From Atlantibacter sp032062175 (GTDB lineage Bacteria > Pseudomonadota > Gammaproteobacteria > Enterobacterales > Enterobacteriaceae): a stretch of 64,000 bases of DNA. Positions 9,616-18,116 of this stretch are shown piece by piece. The position numbers and the translations under genes are program-made. The notes under the pieces are model-generated. The model searched no databases. It worked only from the letters and a program-made list of their open reading frames with translations, and had not been told where the DNA came from. The first letter of the stretch is position 1. Every line of letters starts with the position of its first letter. The stretch spans positions 62,001-126,000 of the forward strand of contig NZ_DAMBQK010000003.1 in NCBI RefSeq assembly GCF_032062175.1, in the 5' to 3' direction.

Positions 9616-9639
9616 ATCGGGCTGCCGAAGCAACCCGAT
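9616..9639 (-). terminator. Intercistronic hairpin between binding protein and AKR genes
   Basis: ATCGGG (9616-9621) pairs with CCCGAT (9634-9639) in the 76-base gap between the ABC binding-protein gene and the aldo/keto reductase gene. There is no clear T-run on the minus strand, so it is more likely an attenuator or an mRNA-stabilising hairpin that raises expression of the binding protein over the downstream genes than a full terminator. Confidence 0.35.
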
Positions 9640-9651
9640 AAGTGGGGTTAA

Positions 9652-10608
9652 TTAATACAGAACAGCCTGTGCTTCAGGGGAATCGATATTGTTTTTATCG
9701 ATATACACCACACCGGTATCGATAAGTTTGTCGACTTTCTGCTGGTTCAGAATATGGTCGATCGTCTCAACGCCTTTTTTACCCATTTGATAAGAGGATT
9801 GAACGATAATACCGTTCAGGGTTCCGTCACGGACAAAATGCTGAAGCGCGGCGTTACCGTCAAAACCCACTGCCACAACTTTGCCGCTGTAGCCCAGTTG
9901 TTTAATGGCGCGTGCCATACCGACAGCGGTCGGCTCATTCGCACCGAACAGCGCGGTAATATCTTTATTCGAAGAGAGCGCATCGATGGTCTGGTTCAGC
10001 GCCGTCGCCATATCCGCCTGCGAATAGAATGGGCCAATCATATTTAATTTTGAATCAGCCTTAATCACGTCGGTAAAGCCGCCGACACGTTCAATGGCGC
10101 TGCCCGCGCCTGGCGTAAATGACATTACGCTGACTTTGCCTTCCTGGCCGTTGGCTTCAATTAATTTCTTTGCAGCCAGCGCGCCCGCTTTACGGTTATC
10201 GGTAGACAAGAAGGACTGATAATATTTCGCGCCCTTTTCGCCGAGTGAAGAGTCAATCAGCACGACCGGGATGCCGTTTTCCCAGGCTTTTTTCACCGCC
10301 GGGATTAACGCATCGGGATCGGACGGCGCAAGAACAATACCGGATACGCCACGGTTAATGGCGTTATCCACCATATTCACCTGTTCGGCGACCTGGGTTT
10401 CTGCTTCCGGGCCCTGGAAGGTCACTTTGTATTTATCTTTAAATTCGCTTCCCGCGTCCGTAGCGCCTTTATTCACGTTTTGCCAAAAGTTAGAGTTAGC
10501 CGTTTTAACGATAACCGCAATCTCGTTTGATTTGGCGAAAGCAGCCGATGTGCTCATCGAAATTGCCGCAGCCAAACCCAGCATTGCAAATGTTGCTAAT
10601 TTCTTCAT
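9652..10608 (-). CDS. Periplasmic sugar-binding protein of ABC importer (RbsB-like)
   Basis: A 318-residue type I periplasmic binding protein. It opens with a Sec signal peptide (MKKLATFAMLGLAAAISMS, likely cleaved near SAAFA) and continues with the RbsB-type fold, for instance IVKTANSNFWQNVNKGA and the C-terminal hinge segment VAVGFDGN. I chose the ATG at 10608 and not the upstream one at 10653 because AGGAA lies seven bases before it and the signal peptide begins there. It should capture the sugar or polyol in the periplasm and hand it to the permease at 10650-11699. Ligand unknown; the operon suggests a hexose or hexitol of the galactitol/tagatose group. Confidence 0.9.
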   Translation of the reverse strand: MKKLATFAMLGLAAAISMSTSAAFAKSNEIAVIVKTANSNFWQNVNKGATDAGSEFKDKYKVTFQGPEAETQVAEQVNMVDNAINRGVSGIVLAPSDPDALIPAVKKAWENGIPVVLIDSSLGEKGAKYYQSFLSTDNRKAGALAAKKLIEANGQEGKVSVMSFTPGAGSAIERVGGFTDVIKADSKLNMIGPFYSQADMATALNQTIDALSSNKDITALFGANEPTAVGMARAIKQLGYSGKVVAVGFDGNAALQHFVRDGTLNGIIVQSSYQMGKKGVETIDHILNQQKVDKLIDTGVVYIDKNNIDSPEAQAVLY

Positions 10609-10649
10609 GAACGTGTTCCTTATTATGTGTAGGGGTACAACAGTTAATG

Positions 10650-11699
10650 TCATTTCACCGAAGGATTAACCTGTGGCTTTTTATTACTGACTTTTTGCTT
10701 TACGGATTTTTTTGTAGCCGGACGCTGACGGATTTGGTCATAGGCTACCGCCAACAGGATCACGCTGCCGATAATGATTTGCTGAACAAAGAACGATACG
10801 CCGTTCATATTCAGGCCATTACGCAACACGCCGATAATAAAGGAGCCGATTAAGGTGCCCGGAATGGTGCCGACGCCGCCCATTAATGAGGTGCCGCCCA
10901 CAACCGCACTGGCAATTGCATCCAGTTCATACATCATCCCGCCGTTCGGCTGCGCGGTGACCAGGCGAGAGGCGATAACCACCCCGCACAGCCCGGCAAA
11001 GGTGCCGCTGATGATGTAAGCCACTAATTTGACCTGATTGGTTTTAATCCCGGATAAACGCGCCGCTTCTTCATTAGAGCCGATAGCGTACAAATAACGG
11101 CCCATGCGCATTCTGGTTAATGCGAAGGTAAACAGCACCGCCGCGACAATCATTAAAATCACCGGGTAAGGAATACCAGGGAAAATCACCTGCGGTAGAC
11201 CATTGTCCCCTTCCTCAACGATGCGGAACAACGAGCCGTTACCTAAATCGCCGAATGAATCGGGCATACCAGAGACCGGGGCGGCATCGGTCACATACAG
11301 CGCCAGGCCACGCAGGATCATCATAGTGCCGAGGGTGGCGATAAACGGCGGCAGACGGAACGTCGTGACCAGAATGCCGTTGACCAGGCCGCACGCACTG
11401 CCGGTGAGTACGCCGAGCAGCAGCCCCAGGCTAACCGGCATCCCGGCGTTCACCGCTAAACCCGCCGCCACGCCCGAGAGCGCCACAATAGAACCGATAC
11501 TCAGGTCAATACCGCCGGTCAATATCACGCAGGTTACCCCAATGCCGATAAAGGCAATGGTCGAGGTCTGCAGGCCAACCGTCATAATGTTATTGACGGA
11601 GAAGAAGCTGTCGCTGGTGAAGGAAAAGATAATAATCAGTAGCAGTAAACCGCCCAACGCAGTCAACTTCTGCAATAAAAGTTTTCTTTTATCGTTCAT
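10650..11699 (-). CDS. ABC sugar permease (RbsC-like)
   Basis: A 349-residue inner-membrane permease of the ribose/galactose type (BPD_transp_2 family). It is almost entirely hydrophobic helices, with the family signature region GGIDLSIGSIVALSGVAAG at about residues 61-79 and GGTSLMGGVGTIPGTLIG near the C-terminus, which is the coupling region to the ATPase. The N- and C-termini are lysine-rich and cytoplasmic. The stop of the upstream ATPase gene at 11700 directly abuts this start, pointing to coupled translation. One permease probably acts as a homodimer with the single ATPase. Confidence 0.92.
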   Translation of the reverse strand: MNDKRKLLLQKLTALGGLLLLIIIFSFTSDSFFSVNNIMTVGLQTSTIAFIGIGVTCVILTGGIDLSIGSIVALSGVAAGLAVNAGMPVSLGLLLGVLTGSACGLVNGILVTTFRLPPFIATLGTMMILRGLALYVTDAAPVSGMPDSFGDLGNGSLFRIVEEGDNGLPQVIFPGIPYPVILMIVAAVLFTFALTRMRMGRYLYAIGSNEEAARLSGIKTNQVKLVAYIISGTFAGLCGVVIASRLVTAQPNGGMMYELDAIASAVVGGTSLMGGVGTIPGTLIGSFIIGVLRNGLNMNGVSFFVQQIIIGSVILLAVAYDQIRQRPATKKSVKQKVSNKKPQVNPSVK

Positions 11700-13223
11700 T
11701 TAAGCTAACTCCTGTTCGGTGACGTACATATTCTTCACTCCTGTCGCGTACTGCATGATCTCCTCCTGGCTGGTTTCTTTGGTTTTTAATACCGCCGTCA
11801 TCTGGCCTTCTTTCATGATTACTACGCGATCGGTCATTCCTAATATTTCCGGCAGTTCCGATGAGATCATAATCACGCCGATCCCCTGGTCCGCCAGTTC
11901 ATCCAGTAATTCATAAATGGCATATTTCGCGCCGACGTCGATCCCCCGGGTTGGCTCATCAAAAATCATGATCCTGGCGTCACGGAATAACCATTTGGCA
12001 ATAACCACTTTCTGCTGGTTGCCGCCGCTGAGGTTTTTAACTATCTGCTCAATGTGCGGTGTTTTAATGCTTAATTTTTTTATGTAGAGATCGCATGCCA
12101 CTTTTTCTTTGATGCCGGATATCACGCCCCACTTACTGCACACTTTATCCAACGCCGCCATCATGACATTGCTTTTTACCGACATGTCCACCGCCAGACC
12201 ATTTAATTTACGGTCTTCGGATAAATACGCGATGCCGGCTTTAATGGCGTCATTCGGGTTCGTGATGGTAATTTCTTTATCAAAAGAAATAATTTGCCCA
12301 TCGTCCAGCGTTTCTGCGCCAAATATTGCTCGCGCCAGTTCGGTTCGTTTTGCACCAACCAAACCGGTAATACCGAGAATTTCCCCTTTCATTAAATCAA
12401 AGTCGATACCTTCAAATACGCCAAAACGGCTGGCATTTTGAATCGACAATATCACTTTGTCTTCCGCCTGGGATTTGCGCGTCGGGAAATGGTTATCCAG
12501 CGAACGCCCAACCATTTTGGTGATAATCTCGTCCATGGTAATGTCGGCAAAAACATGGTCGGAAATATAAGTACCATCACGGAAAATAGTAATATGATCG
12601 CAGATGCGCTTTAATTCTTCCATGCGGTGAGAAATATAAACAATACATACATCGCGGCTTTTTAATTTCTCAATCAACTGGAAAAGCTTATCAATTTCTT
12701 TTTTAGTTAACGCCGAAGTGGGTTCATCCATAATCAACACTTCGACATCAAAAGAGAGCGCTTTGGCGATTTCCACCATCTGCTGTTTCGCTACCGACAA
12801 TGTATTGACGATATCTTTCGGCGAAACATCGATATCGAACATTTCCAGCAATTTAGCGGATTTTTCTTCCATTAAGGCAAAGTCAACCAGCCCGTTTTTT
12901 AACGGCTCGCGCGCCAGGAAAATATTTTCCGCCACGCTGAGATGGGGAACTAAGTTAAGTTCCTGGAAGATCATACTGATTCCGCTTTTCTGCGCTTCCA
13001 GCACAGAATCAAACGCAATTTCGTTATCTTTATAGTAAATAGTCCCTTCATCTGCGGTATGTACGCCAATCAACACTTTCATTAATGTTGATTTACCCGC
13101 ACCATTTTCACCCATTAAGGCGTGAACTTCCCCTTTACGCAGCTGGAAATTCACATTTTTAAGTGCGTGAACACCGGCAAATGATTTGGATATATTTCTC
13201 ATTTGCAATATGGCTTGCTTCAT
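11700..13223 (-). CDS. ABC sugar importer ATPase (RbsA-like, two domains)
   Basis: A 507-residue fused double ATPase of the RbsA/MglA class. Domain 1 has Walker A GENGAGKST (residues 38-46), signature LSVAKQQMVEIAKAL and Walker B LIMDEPTSAL. Domain 2 has a degenerate P-loop (GLVGAKRTELAR) and a canonical signature LSGGNQQKVVIAKWL, which is the usual asymmetry of this class. It powers the importer formed with the permease and binding protein downstream. AT-rich codon use is visible compared with nik and hyf, in line with the operon as a whole. Confidence 0.92.
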   Translation of the reverse strand: MKQAILQMRNISKSFAGVHALKNVNFQLRKGEVHALMGENGAGKSTLMKVLIGVHTADEGTIYYKDNEIAFDSVLEAQKSGISMIFQELNLVPHLSVAENIFLAREPLKNGLVDFALMEEKSAKLLEMFDIDVSPKDIVNTLSVAKQQMVEIAKALSFDVEVLIMDEPTSALTKKEIDKLFQLIEKLKSRDVCIVYISHRMEELKRICDHITIFRDGTYISDHVFADITMDEIITKMVGRSLDNHFPTRKSQAEDKVILSIQNASRFGVFEGIDFDLMKGEILGITGLVGAKRTELARAIFGAETLDDGQIISFDKEITITNPNDAIKAGIAYLSEDRKLNGLAVDMSVKSNVMMAALDKVCSKWGVISGIKEKVACDLYIKKLSIKTPHIEQIVKNLSGGNQQKVVIAKWLFRDARIMIFDEPTRGIDVGAKYAIYELLDELADQGIGVIMISSELPEILGMTDRVVIMKEGQMTAVLKTKETSQEEIMQYATGVKNMYVTEQELA

Positions 13224-13254
13224 GAAAAACTCCAGAAAAAAGAGAATAAGAGAC

Positions 13255-13680
13255 TTAACATTCCACCGGCGTAACGCCTTTCTTCAGAAGAATGTTTCCA
13301 TATTTCCGTGTTGAAGACGTGATCACCACGCAACTGGCTTTTTTCGCTCTATCATAAAAGGCAAAGCGGTCGATAAAGGTAATTTCCTGCTTTTCCGGCA
13401 ACACCAATTTATAATCATCAATTAACCCTGGCGGTAATTCATCACCCGCACTTGCGGACATCATTACGACAGCATCAGTAACATAACTGTCCAGTTCAAA
13501 AAGCGGCATCATTGCCTTAAGTAATTGTTCCACCTGATTACCATCAGCACGAATAACATTTTCATTCACCGAATGGGCCGGGAAATGCGCATCGCTCAAA
13601 ACAATTTCGTCGCCATGACCCATGCAATATAGCGTATATAGCAATTCAGGAGAGAGACGGGGATCAATATTTTTAAGCAT
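13255..13680 (-). CDS. RbsD/FucU-family sugar mutarotase
   Basis: A 141-residue protein of the RbsD/FucU family, which interconverts anomers of reducing sugars. The N-terminus (LLYTLYCMGHGDEIVLSDAHFPAH, residues about 14-37 in outline) carries the catalytic histidine of the family in GHGDEIVLSDAHFP. FucU acts on L-fucose and RbsD on ribose; this sequence looks closer to FucU. Its presence implies that the imported compound is a reducing sugar, or that one occurs as an intermediate, which matters because the other genes suggest a hexitol pathway. Confidence 0.85.
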   Translation of the reverse strand: MLKNIDPRLSPELLYTLYCMGHGDEIVLSDAHFPAHSVNENVIRADGNQVEQLLKAMMPLFELDSYVTDAVVMMSASAGDELPPGLIDDYKLVLPEKQEITFIDRFAFYDRAKKASCVVITSSTRKYGNILLKKGVTPVEC

Positions 13681-13717
13681 GATTGCTCCAGTATTAATAA
13701 AAATCGTAAATATGTTT

Positions 13718-14587
13718 TTATTCGAAAGAGTAAATACGCCCGGCGCTGCCGCAGGTCATAATTTTATGGCGTACCACATCGGCCATTGCCGCTTTCGCCA
13801 ACTGGTTATATTCTCGCGGATCGGTTGAACCCGGTTTTTCAAGGAAAAAGGATTTTAAAGTTTCAGCGAAGGCTAATTTAAGATCGGTTGCCACATTGAC
13901 CTTACTTACCCCAAATTCAATACATTTTTTGATATCGCTATCGGGAATACCGGATGCACCATGTAATACCAGCGGAATATCCACCAGTTTGGCAATTTTC
14001 TGGAGCCGTTCAAAATCCAGTTTTGGTGTGGACTTATAAAGCCCGTGCGCGGAACCAATCGCCACTGCCAGCGAGTCAATATTCGTTTGCTCAACCAGCA
14101 AGCGTGCATCTTCCGGGTTGGTATAAGGATCGGCCACGTCGTCGATAATCAAATCATCTTCCTGACCGACGAGCTGGCCAATTTCTGCTTCCACGCTGCA
14201 ACCGTAGTAATGACATAACTCGGTGACTTTGCGCGTAATGGCGATATTTTCTTTCAGCGGCATGGCGCTGCCGTCGATCATCGCCGAGCGAATACCGGCG
14301 CGGATTTTGCCATGAATATCGTCAAAATCATGATGATGATCGAGATGCACAACTACCTGCTGATTATTCTCCGCCGCCATAGATTCAACGATGGCGATAA
14401 TTTGCTGTACGCCCGCATAGCTGTAGGTGCCCGGCGTCCCGGCAAGAATAACCGGTGATTCCAGCTCTTTGGCAATGGTTAATACCACCTGAATAGTTTC
14501 CAGGTTATGAATATTAAACGCCGGTACGGCATAGCCAAATTTACGTGCATGATTAAGCAAATAACTGCTGTTAATAATATGATTCAT
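13718..14587 (-). CDS. gatY: Tagatose-1,6-bisphosphate aldolase catalytic subunit (GatY/KbaY-like)
   Basis: A 289-residue class II (zinc) aldolase that would split tagatose 1,6-bisphosphate into dihydroxyacetone phosphate and glyceraldehyde 3-phosphate. Zinc ligands lie in HLDHHHDFDD (about residues 80-89) and in the later AIGSAHG and VLHGASG motifs; the segment GQLVGQEDDLIIDDV is characteristic of GatY and KbaY. GatY needs GatZ for full stability and activity, and a GatZ homologue is encoded in the same operon. The true substrate here could be another ketose (bis)phosphate, since the window holds no 6-phosphofructokinase. Confidence 0.88.
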   Translation of the reverse strand: MNHIINSSYLLNHARKFGYAVPAFNIHNLETIQVVLTIAKELESPVILAGTPGTYSYAGVQQIIAIVESMAAENNQQVVVHLDHHHDFDDIHGKIRAGIRSAMIDGSAMPLKENIAITRKVTELCHYYGCSVEAEIGQLVGQEDDLIIDDVADPYTNPEDARLLVEQTNIDSLAVAIGSAHGLYKSTPKLDFERLQKIAKLVDIPLVLHGASGIPDSDIKKCIEFGVSKVNVATDLKLAFAETLKSFFLEKPGSTDPREYNQLAKAAMADVVRHKIMTCGSAGRIYSFE

Positions 14588-14590
14588 CGG

Positions 14591-15640
14591 TTACTCCCAG
14601 TGCAGTAAAATTTTGCCGTTTGCCGGGCCGCCCTGTAATGCCATCACCTGCTCGATATACTCATTTTCGTTAACGATGCAGTTGATAAGCGGGTCGATTT
14701 GAATTTGCCCATTACGGAACATGTCAATGGTTAAACGCCATTCGTCTCCGGGGAACGGAGCGGAATAATTCATCCAACTGCCGAATACCAATAATTCTTT
14801 GCGTAAAATTTGTTCATACTCGGTATAGGTCATCGACAGGTCTTTATGCAGCGTACCGATTAATGCCACCTGCGCCCGTGGTCCGGCAATTTTCAACGCC
14901 AGCTTAAAGGTCTGCGGCGTACCGGCGGTTTCCAGGATCAGCTGATCGAAATTTATGTCAGCCAGGAAGGCGGCTTTCTCCAGCGCATTCTCTTCCGCCA
15001 CGTTGATGACGTGATCCGCGCCGAGCTGCTTCGCCAGATCTAAGCGCTCGTTATTAATGTCCACTGCCGTGACGGATTTTGCACCCAGCGCTTTGGCGCT
15101 CTGCATCGCCAGCAAACCGATGGTGCCGACACCCAGCACGATCACATTTTTATCCTGGCAACCGCCCGCCATTAATATCGGATGCACACCCACGGTAACG
15201 GGTTCGAAAAATGCGCCCTGCAACGGCGTCACGCCTTCTGGCAATAAAAAACAGCTGCTCTCCGGCATGGTGACGTATTGCGCATTGCCGCCCGGCAGGC
15301 GAGAGCCGACAAACGAATACCCTTTGCCTAATGAGTAAAACCCGCGCTGGCATTCCGGCGCTGAAAAATTGGGGATCAGCGGTACGCAACACACGTTGTC
15401 GCCCTCTTTTACCGAGCTGACCTTACTGCCCGTGGCCACAACACGTGCGGAAAATTCGTGGCCTAAGCGCACCGGATAAAAATGCGCGCCGTGGTGGAAA
15501 ATACGCGGAATATCGGAACCGCACAGCCCGGAATAGATCACTTTGACCAGCACATCATATTCGCCGTATTCGGGAATATCGGTTTCACGTATTTCCAGTT
15601 GGTTATTTTCCGGGATAACAATTTCTTTCATGGTCGTCAT
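14591..15640 (-). CDS. Zinc-type polyol dehydrogenase (GatD-like)
   Basis: A 349-residue medium-chain dehydrogenase resembling galactitol-1-phosphate 5-dehydrogenase GatD. The N-terminal half shows the catalytic zinc site (SGLCGSDIPRIFHHGAHFYP, GHE) and the Rossmann fold follows as VLGVGTIGLLAMQSAKALG. Of the four structural zinc cysteines of the family only some remain, in VCCVPLIPNFSAPECQRGF. The start at 15640 was chosen over 15691 because AAGGA lies seven bases upstream and the upstream ATG would overlap gatZ. Because the transporter is an ABC system and not a PTS, the substrate would be an unphosphorylated polyol; this is inference. Confidence 0.82.
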   Translation of the reverse strand: MTTMKEIVIPENNQLEIRETDIPEYGEYDVLVKVIYSGLCGSDIPRIFHHGAHFYPVRLGHEFSARVVATGSKVSSVKEGDNVCCVPLIPNFSAPECQRGFYSLGKGYSFVGSRLPGGNAQYVTMPESSCFLLPEGVTPLQGAFFEPVTVGVHPILMAGGCQDKNVIVLGVGTIGLLAMQSAKALGAKSVTAVDINNERLDLAKQLGADHVINVAEENALEKAAFLADINFDQLILETAGTPQTFKLALKIAGPRAQVALIGTLHKDLSMTYTEYEQILRKELLVFGSWMNYSAPFPGDEWRLTIDMFRNGQIQIDPLINCIVNENEYIEQVMALQGGPANGKILLHWE

Positions 15641-15650
15641 GATGATGTCC

Positions 15651-16916
15651 TTATTCCGGGTCACAACCATAGGCATACAGGCGCAGGACATCCTGAATAC
15701 GGAACAGCACCAGATTTTTCGGCGTCAGCGGGATTTGCTTTGCGTTAATACGCTGGAACTGCTCCGGGAAATACTGGCTAATGACACCCAGCGGCAGTGT
15801 GGCGTTTTCCAGGTTAGCGAACATCTTATTCACGGCTTTATTGATGGTCGGATGCGGCCAGTAGTAACGCAGACGGTCAGACAGGCTGAAGTGCAGGTCA
15901 ATCATCGCTTTCGAATGCAGGGTGCTGTAGTAATTTTTCCAGTAGCCCGGCTCATCCTGCATGACATTGTCGATCACCGAGACCAGCTCGCTGCGTTCGC
16001 CGGGTGCCACCAGGGTGTTTTCAATCATCGCCAGGGCGAACATAGCCTCACGCAAAGCGAACGTTAACGCCGGGCCGACTTTCAAAATCGCAAAGTGATC
16101 GCGTACCAGCGCTTTGTAAGCCTCGGCGGTCTGGTAATCGGTTGAGTGGGCTTCATAGACCAGGCTGGTGCTTTCGATCGCTTTCGTTAAATCACGCGCC
16201 AGTTCAGGCTGGTAATGAACAATGGAGGAGTGGTCAAACTCTACGCCCGGTTGAACCACAATGGCGATGATACGTTCAATCGCATCATGCAAATCCAGTT
16301 TGGCGAAAGCATCATAATGGGTCTGGATGGTTTCCATCGCTGCTTGCGGTGTGGTGATATGCACCGACTGGATCGCCTCTTTTTCACCGCCCGGGACCGG
16401 CACTTCGGTACCAACCACATAGGTGATGTGCTGTTTTTGCTCGTCAGTCGCCACGCGCTCCGCCACCTGGCACAGACGCGCCGCGCGCTGGGCTACCGTG
16501 ACCGGCAATAACGGAACCGGGTCATCCGCGCAGGACATGGAGGTATCAATATGAATTTTGGTAAAACCGGCACGGACGTACTGCTCGATCAACACTTCCG
16601 ATTTCAGTAACGCGCTTTCTGCATCTTCGCCTTGCCAGCAGTTGGGGCCGAGATGGTCGCCGCCGAGGATCAGCCGCGCGTGCGGGAAACCCACTTTATC
16701 GGCAATGGCCAGCACAAAATCGCGGAACTGCTCCGGTTTCATACCGGTATAGCCACCAAACTGATTCACCTGATTTGAAGTCGCTTCAATCAGTACTTTG
16801 CGCTCGCTATTCAGGTCGAAAAGCAGCGCCGCTTCAATCACCAGAGGATGGGCAGAACAGACTGAACAGATACCAACAGGTAACCCTGATTTGTGTTTAT
16901 GTATGATATCTTTCAT
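15651..16916 (-). CDS. gatZ: GatZ/KbaZ-like subunit of tagatose-bisphosphate aldolase
   Basis: A 421-residue protein matching GatZ in length and through long conserved segments (GICSVCSAHPLVIEAAL, IEATSNQVNQFGGYTG, LGGDHLGPNCW, GTEVPVPGGE). In E. coli GatZ and KbaZ form heteromers with GatY and KbaY and are needed for full aldolase activity, without clear catalysis of their own. It is the first gene of the operon; its promoter region, with CRP-like and palindromic sites, is at 16917-17054. Ten bases separate it from the dehydrogenase gene. Confidence 0.9.
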   Translation of the reverse strand: MKDIIHKHKSGLPVGICSVCSAHPLVIEAALLFDLNSERKVLIEATSNQVNQFGGYTGMKPEQFRDFVLAIADKVGFPHARLILGGDHLGPNCWQGEDAESALLKSEVLIEQYVRAGFTKIHIDTSMSCADDPVPLLPVTVAQRAARLCQVAERVATDEQKQHITYVVGTEVPVPGGEKEAIQSVHITTPQAAMETIQTHYDAFAKLDLHDAIERIIAIVVQPGVEFDHSSIVHYQPELARDLTKAIESTSLVYEAHSTDYQTAEAYKALVRDHFAILKVGPALTFALREAMFALAMIENTLVAPGERSELVSVIDNVMQDEPGYWKNYYSTLHSKAMIDLHFSLSDRLRYYWPHPTINKAVNKMFANLENATLPLGVISQYFPEQFQRINAKQIPLTPKNLVLFRIQDVLRLYAYGCDPE

Positions 16917-16993
16917 TTGATTTCCTTTATGTTGCTAATTTGAAATTGAATGACTCACTGGTTTCTATCATTACCGTTTTACTTTCTTTTGTT

Positions 16994-17009
16994 TGCGATA
17001 GGCATCACA
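16994..17009 (-). promoter_or_regulatory. Candidate CRP site upstream of the gatZ-like operon
   Basis: TGCGA-TAGGCA-TCACA matches the TGTGA-N6-TCACA consensus at nine of ten fixed positions. Its centre is about 85 bp upstream of the first gene, a plausible location for catabolite control of a sugar operon. No promoter elements were assigned with certainty. Confidence 0.55.
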
Positions 17010-17040
17010 AAAACGGTCAAAGCGAAAAAAGAAAACGAAA

Positions 17041-17054
17041 GTGAAACGTTTCAC
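17041..17054. promoter_or_regulatory. Perfect palindromic operator upstream of the sugar operon
   Basis: GTGAAACGTTTCAC is a perfect 14-base palindrome. It lies in a stretch with repeated CGAAA/TTTCG elements (17018-17080), the kind of repeats seen in DeoR-family operators, but the palindrome itself looks more like a LacI-family site such as that of RbsR or Cra. The regulator could be the DeoR protein at 6210 or an external one. Confidence 0.5.
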
Positions 17055-17262
17055 CCCAGCCTGGGTTTCGATTCATTTCGGTTAAAGCGCAGCAGAAGCG
17101 TAAGTCAGGAGTGAAAGAGGCGTTGGCAGGTTTTTACGAGAAGGAGTCCAGCATTGAAAAATACAAGCCGCAGCGGTTGGGATTTGCGCTAAGGGTTATT
17201 AACCTACAGGCCTCATAGAAATACGTTGGGTCAGGCTAAATAGCCAACCAGGGATGCCCCGA
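17055..17262. other. Intergenic stretch before the orphan gene pair
   Basis: Between the operator palindrome and the gene at 17263 I see CGAAA/TTTCG-type repeats up to about 17085 and then no gene, hairpin or repeat that I can support. The promoter of the downstream gene should lie here but I could not assign it. Confidence 0.4.
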
Positions 17263-17832
17263 ATGGATGAAGTTTCAATTACAGAAATCCATCAACTCTG
17301 TATCAGTATGGCTAATCAGGTTATTCAGCGTCTTGGCTGGAAAAACCTGTCCGTAACACCTCTGCATAATAAACAAAAGCAGCAACTTGCCGCTGGAATA
17401 GCAAACAGTGTTCTTAACTGGAAATGGGCGATGGAGAGATACAGAAGTAATTTTGTCGATAGCATTCTTGGTTTATCCGTTAAAGTTAACCATCATGCGG
17501 ACCAGGACACACTACATGCGGTAATTCTTTGCAAATATGATAGCCGCCGCCTGCTATTTTCTCTTTGTATGCTGGAGAATTTTGTTCAGCGCCAGGAGCC
17601 AGCGTTGTCAGGCAAGATTCTTAAAATTGCGCTGATTTACTCAACGTTTTTTTGCGAAATTATCGGGCTGGAAGAGATGTACATTCAGGACCCGACTACA
17701 GAAGTCCGGCCACGCTATACGGCTTATAGCTTCGCACAGGTATGGCATGACCACGATAAAATTTCTGCTGACGTGGCTGATGTCCTTCAATGCCTCAGAG
17801 TCAAATTAGCACACACAGCACTGATTGTTTAA
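17263..17832 (+). CDS. Orphan protein, function unknown
   Basis: A 189-residue protein that I do not recognise. It is rich in hydrophobic and aromatic residues without a clear signal peptide or long membrane helix, apart from a hydrophobic patch near KILKIALIYSTFFCEIIGLEEMY in outline (about residues 125-145). The ATG at 17263 is preferred because AGGGA lies nine bases before it; an ATG at 17254 would have almost no ribosome-binding site. The sequence is clearly AT-richer than the neighbouring operons. A second small gene follows at 17889. The pair looks like a transferred cargo gene set; no function is proposed. Confidence 0.65.
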   Translation: MDEVSITEIHQLCISMANQVIQRLGWKNLSVTPLHNKQKQQLAAGIANSVLNWKWAMERYRSNFVDSILGLSVKVNHHADQDTLHAVILCKYDSRRLLFSLCMLENFVQRQEPALSGKILKIALIYSTFFCEIIGLEEMYIQDPTTEVRPRYTAYSFAQVWHDHDKISADVADVLQCLRVKLAHTALIV

Positions 17833-17888
17833 TGTACAGCCCGGATCAAGAATTCTGTGTCATGAATTATTTCTTTCTGGGGAAACAT

Positions 17889-18068
17889 ATGAACGAACCC
17901 ACTACTAAAATAAAAATTGATGCCGAGTCTTTGCAAGCTGCGATAAAACGAGTCTCCGATTTTTGGGCAACCATTGATGGCGATAAACTTGCTCAGCTCT
18001 GCCTTGAGGAGAAAGACATGGATCTTATTGGACGCAAGAAAGACCCGAAAAAGTCACAGCACGATTAA
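17889..18068 (+). CDS. Small orphan protein (59 residues)
   Basis: A short, highly charged protein, lysine- and aspartate-rich, with no membrane segment. The frame is open further upstream, but the ATG at 17889 follows GGGGAAA at a suitable distance and starts the coding-like sequence MNEPTTKIKIDAESL. It is 56 bases downstream of the orphan gene ending at 17832 and is followed by a strong terminator, so both are probably one transcript. A DNA- or partner-binding accessory role is possible, but nothing in the sequence identifies it. Confidence 0.6.
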   Translation: MNEPTTKIKIDAESLQAAIKRVSDFWATIDGDKLAQLCLEEKDMDLIGRKKDPKKSQHD

Positions 18069-18089
18069 TTTTTTCTTTTCATGGATATG

Positions 18090-18116
18090 AAAAGGCTCCT
18101 ATCGGGAGCCTTTTTG
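18090..18116 (+). terminator. Rho-independent terminator
   Basis: GGCTCC-TATC-GGGAGCC with A residues before and five T residues after forms a strong terminator for the orphan pair; the flanking A-run also allows termination of the convergent LacI-family gene ending at 18117. Confidence 0.88.
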
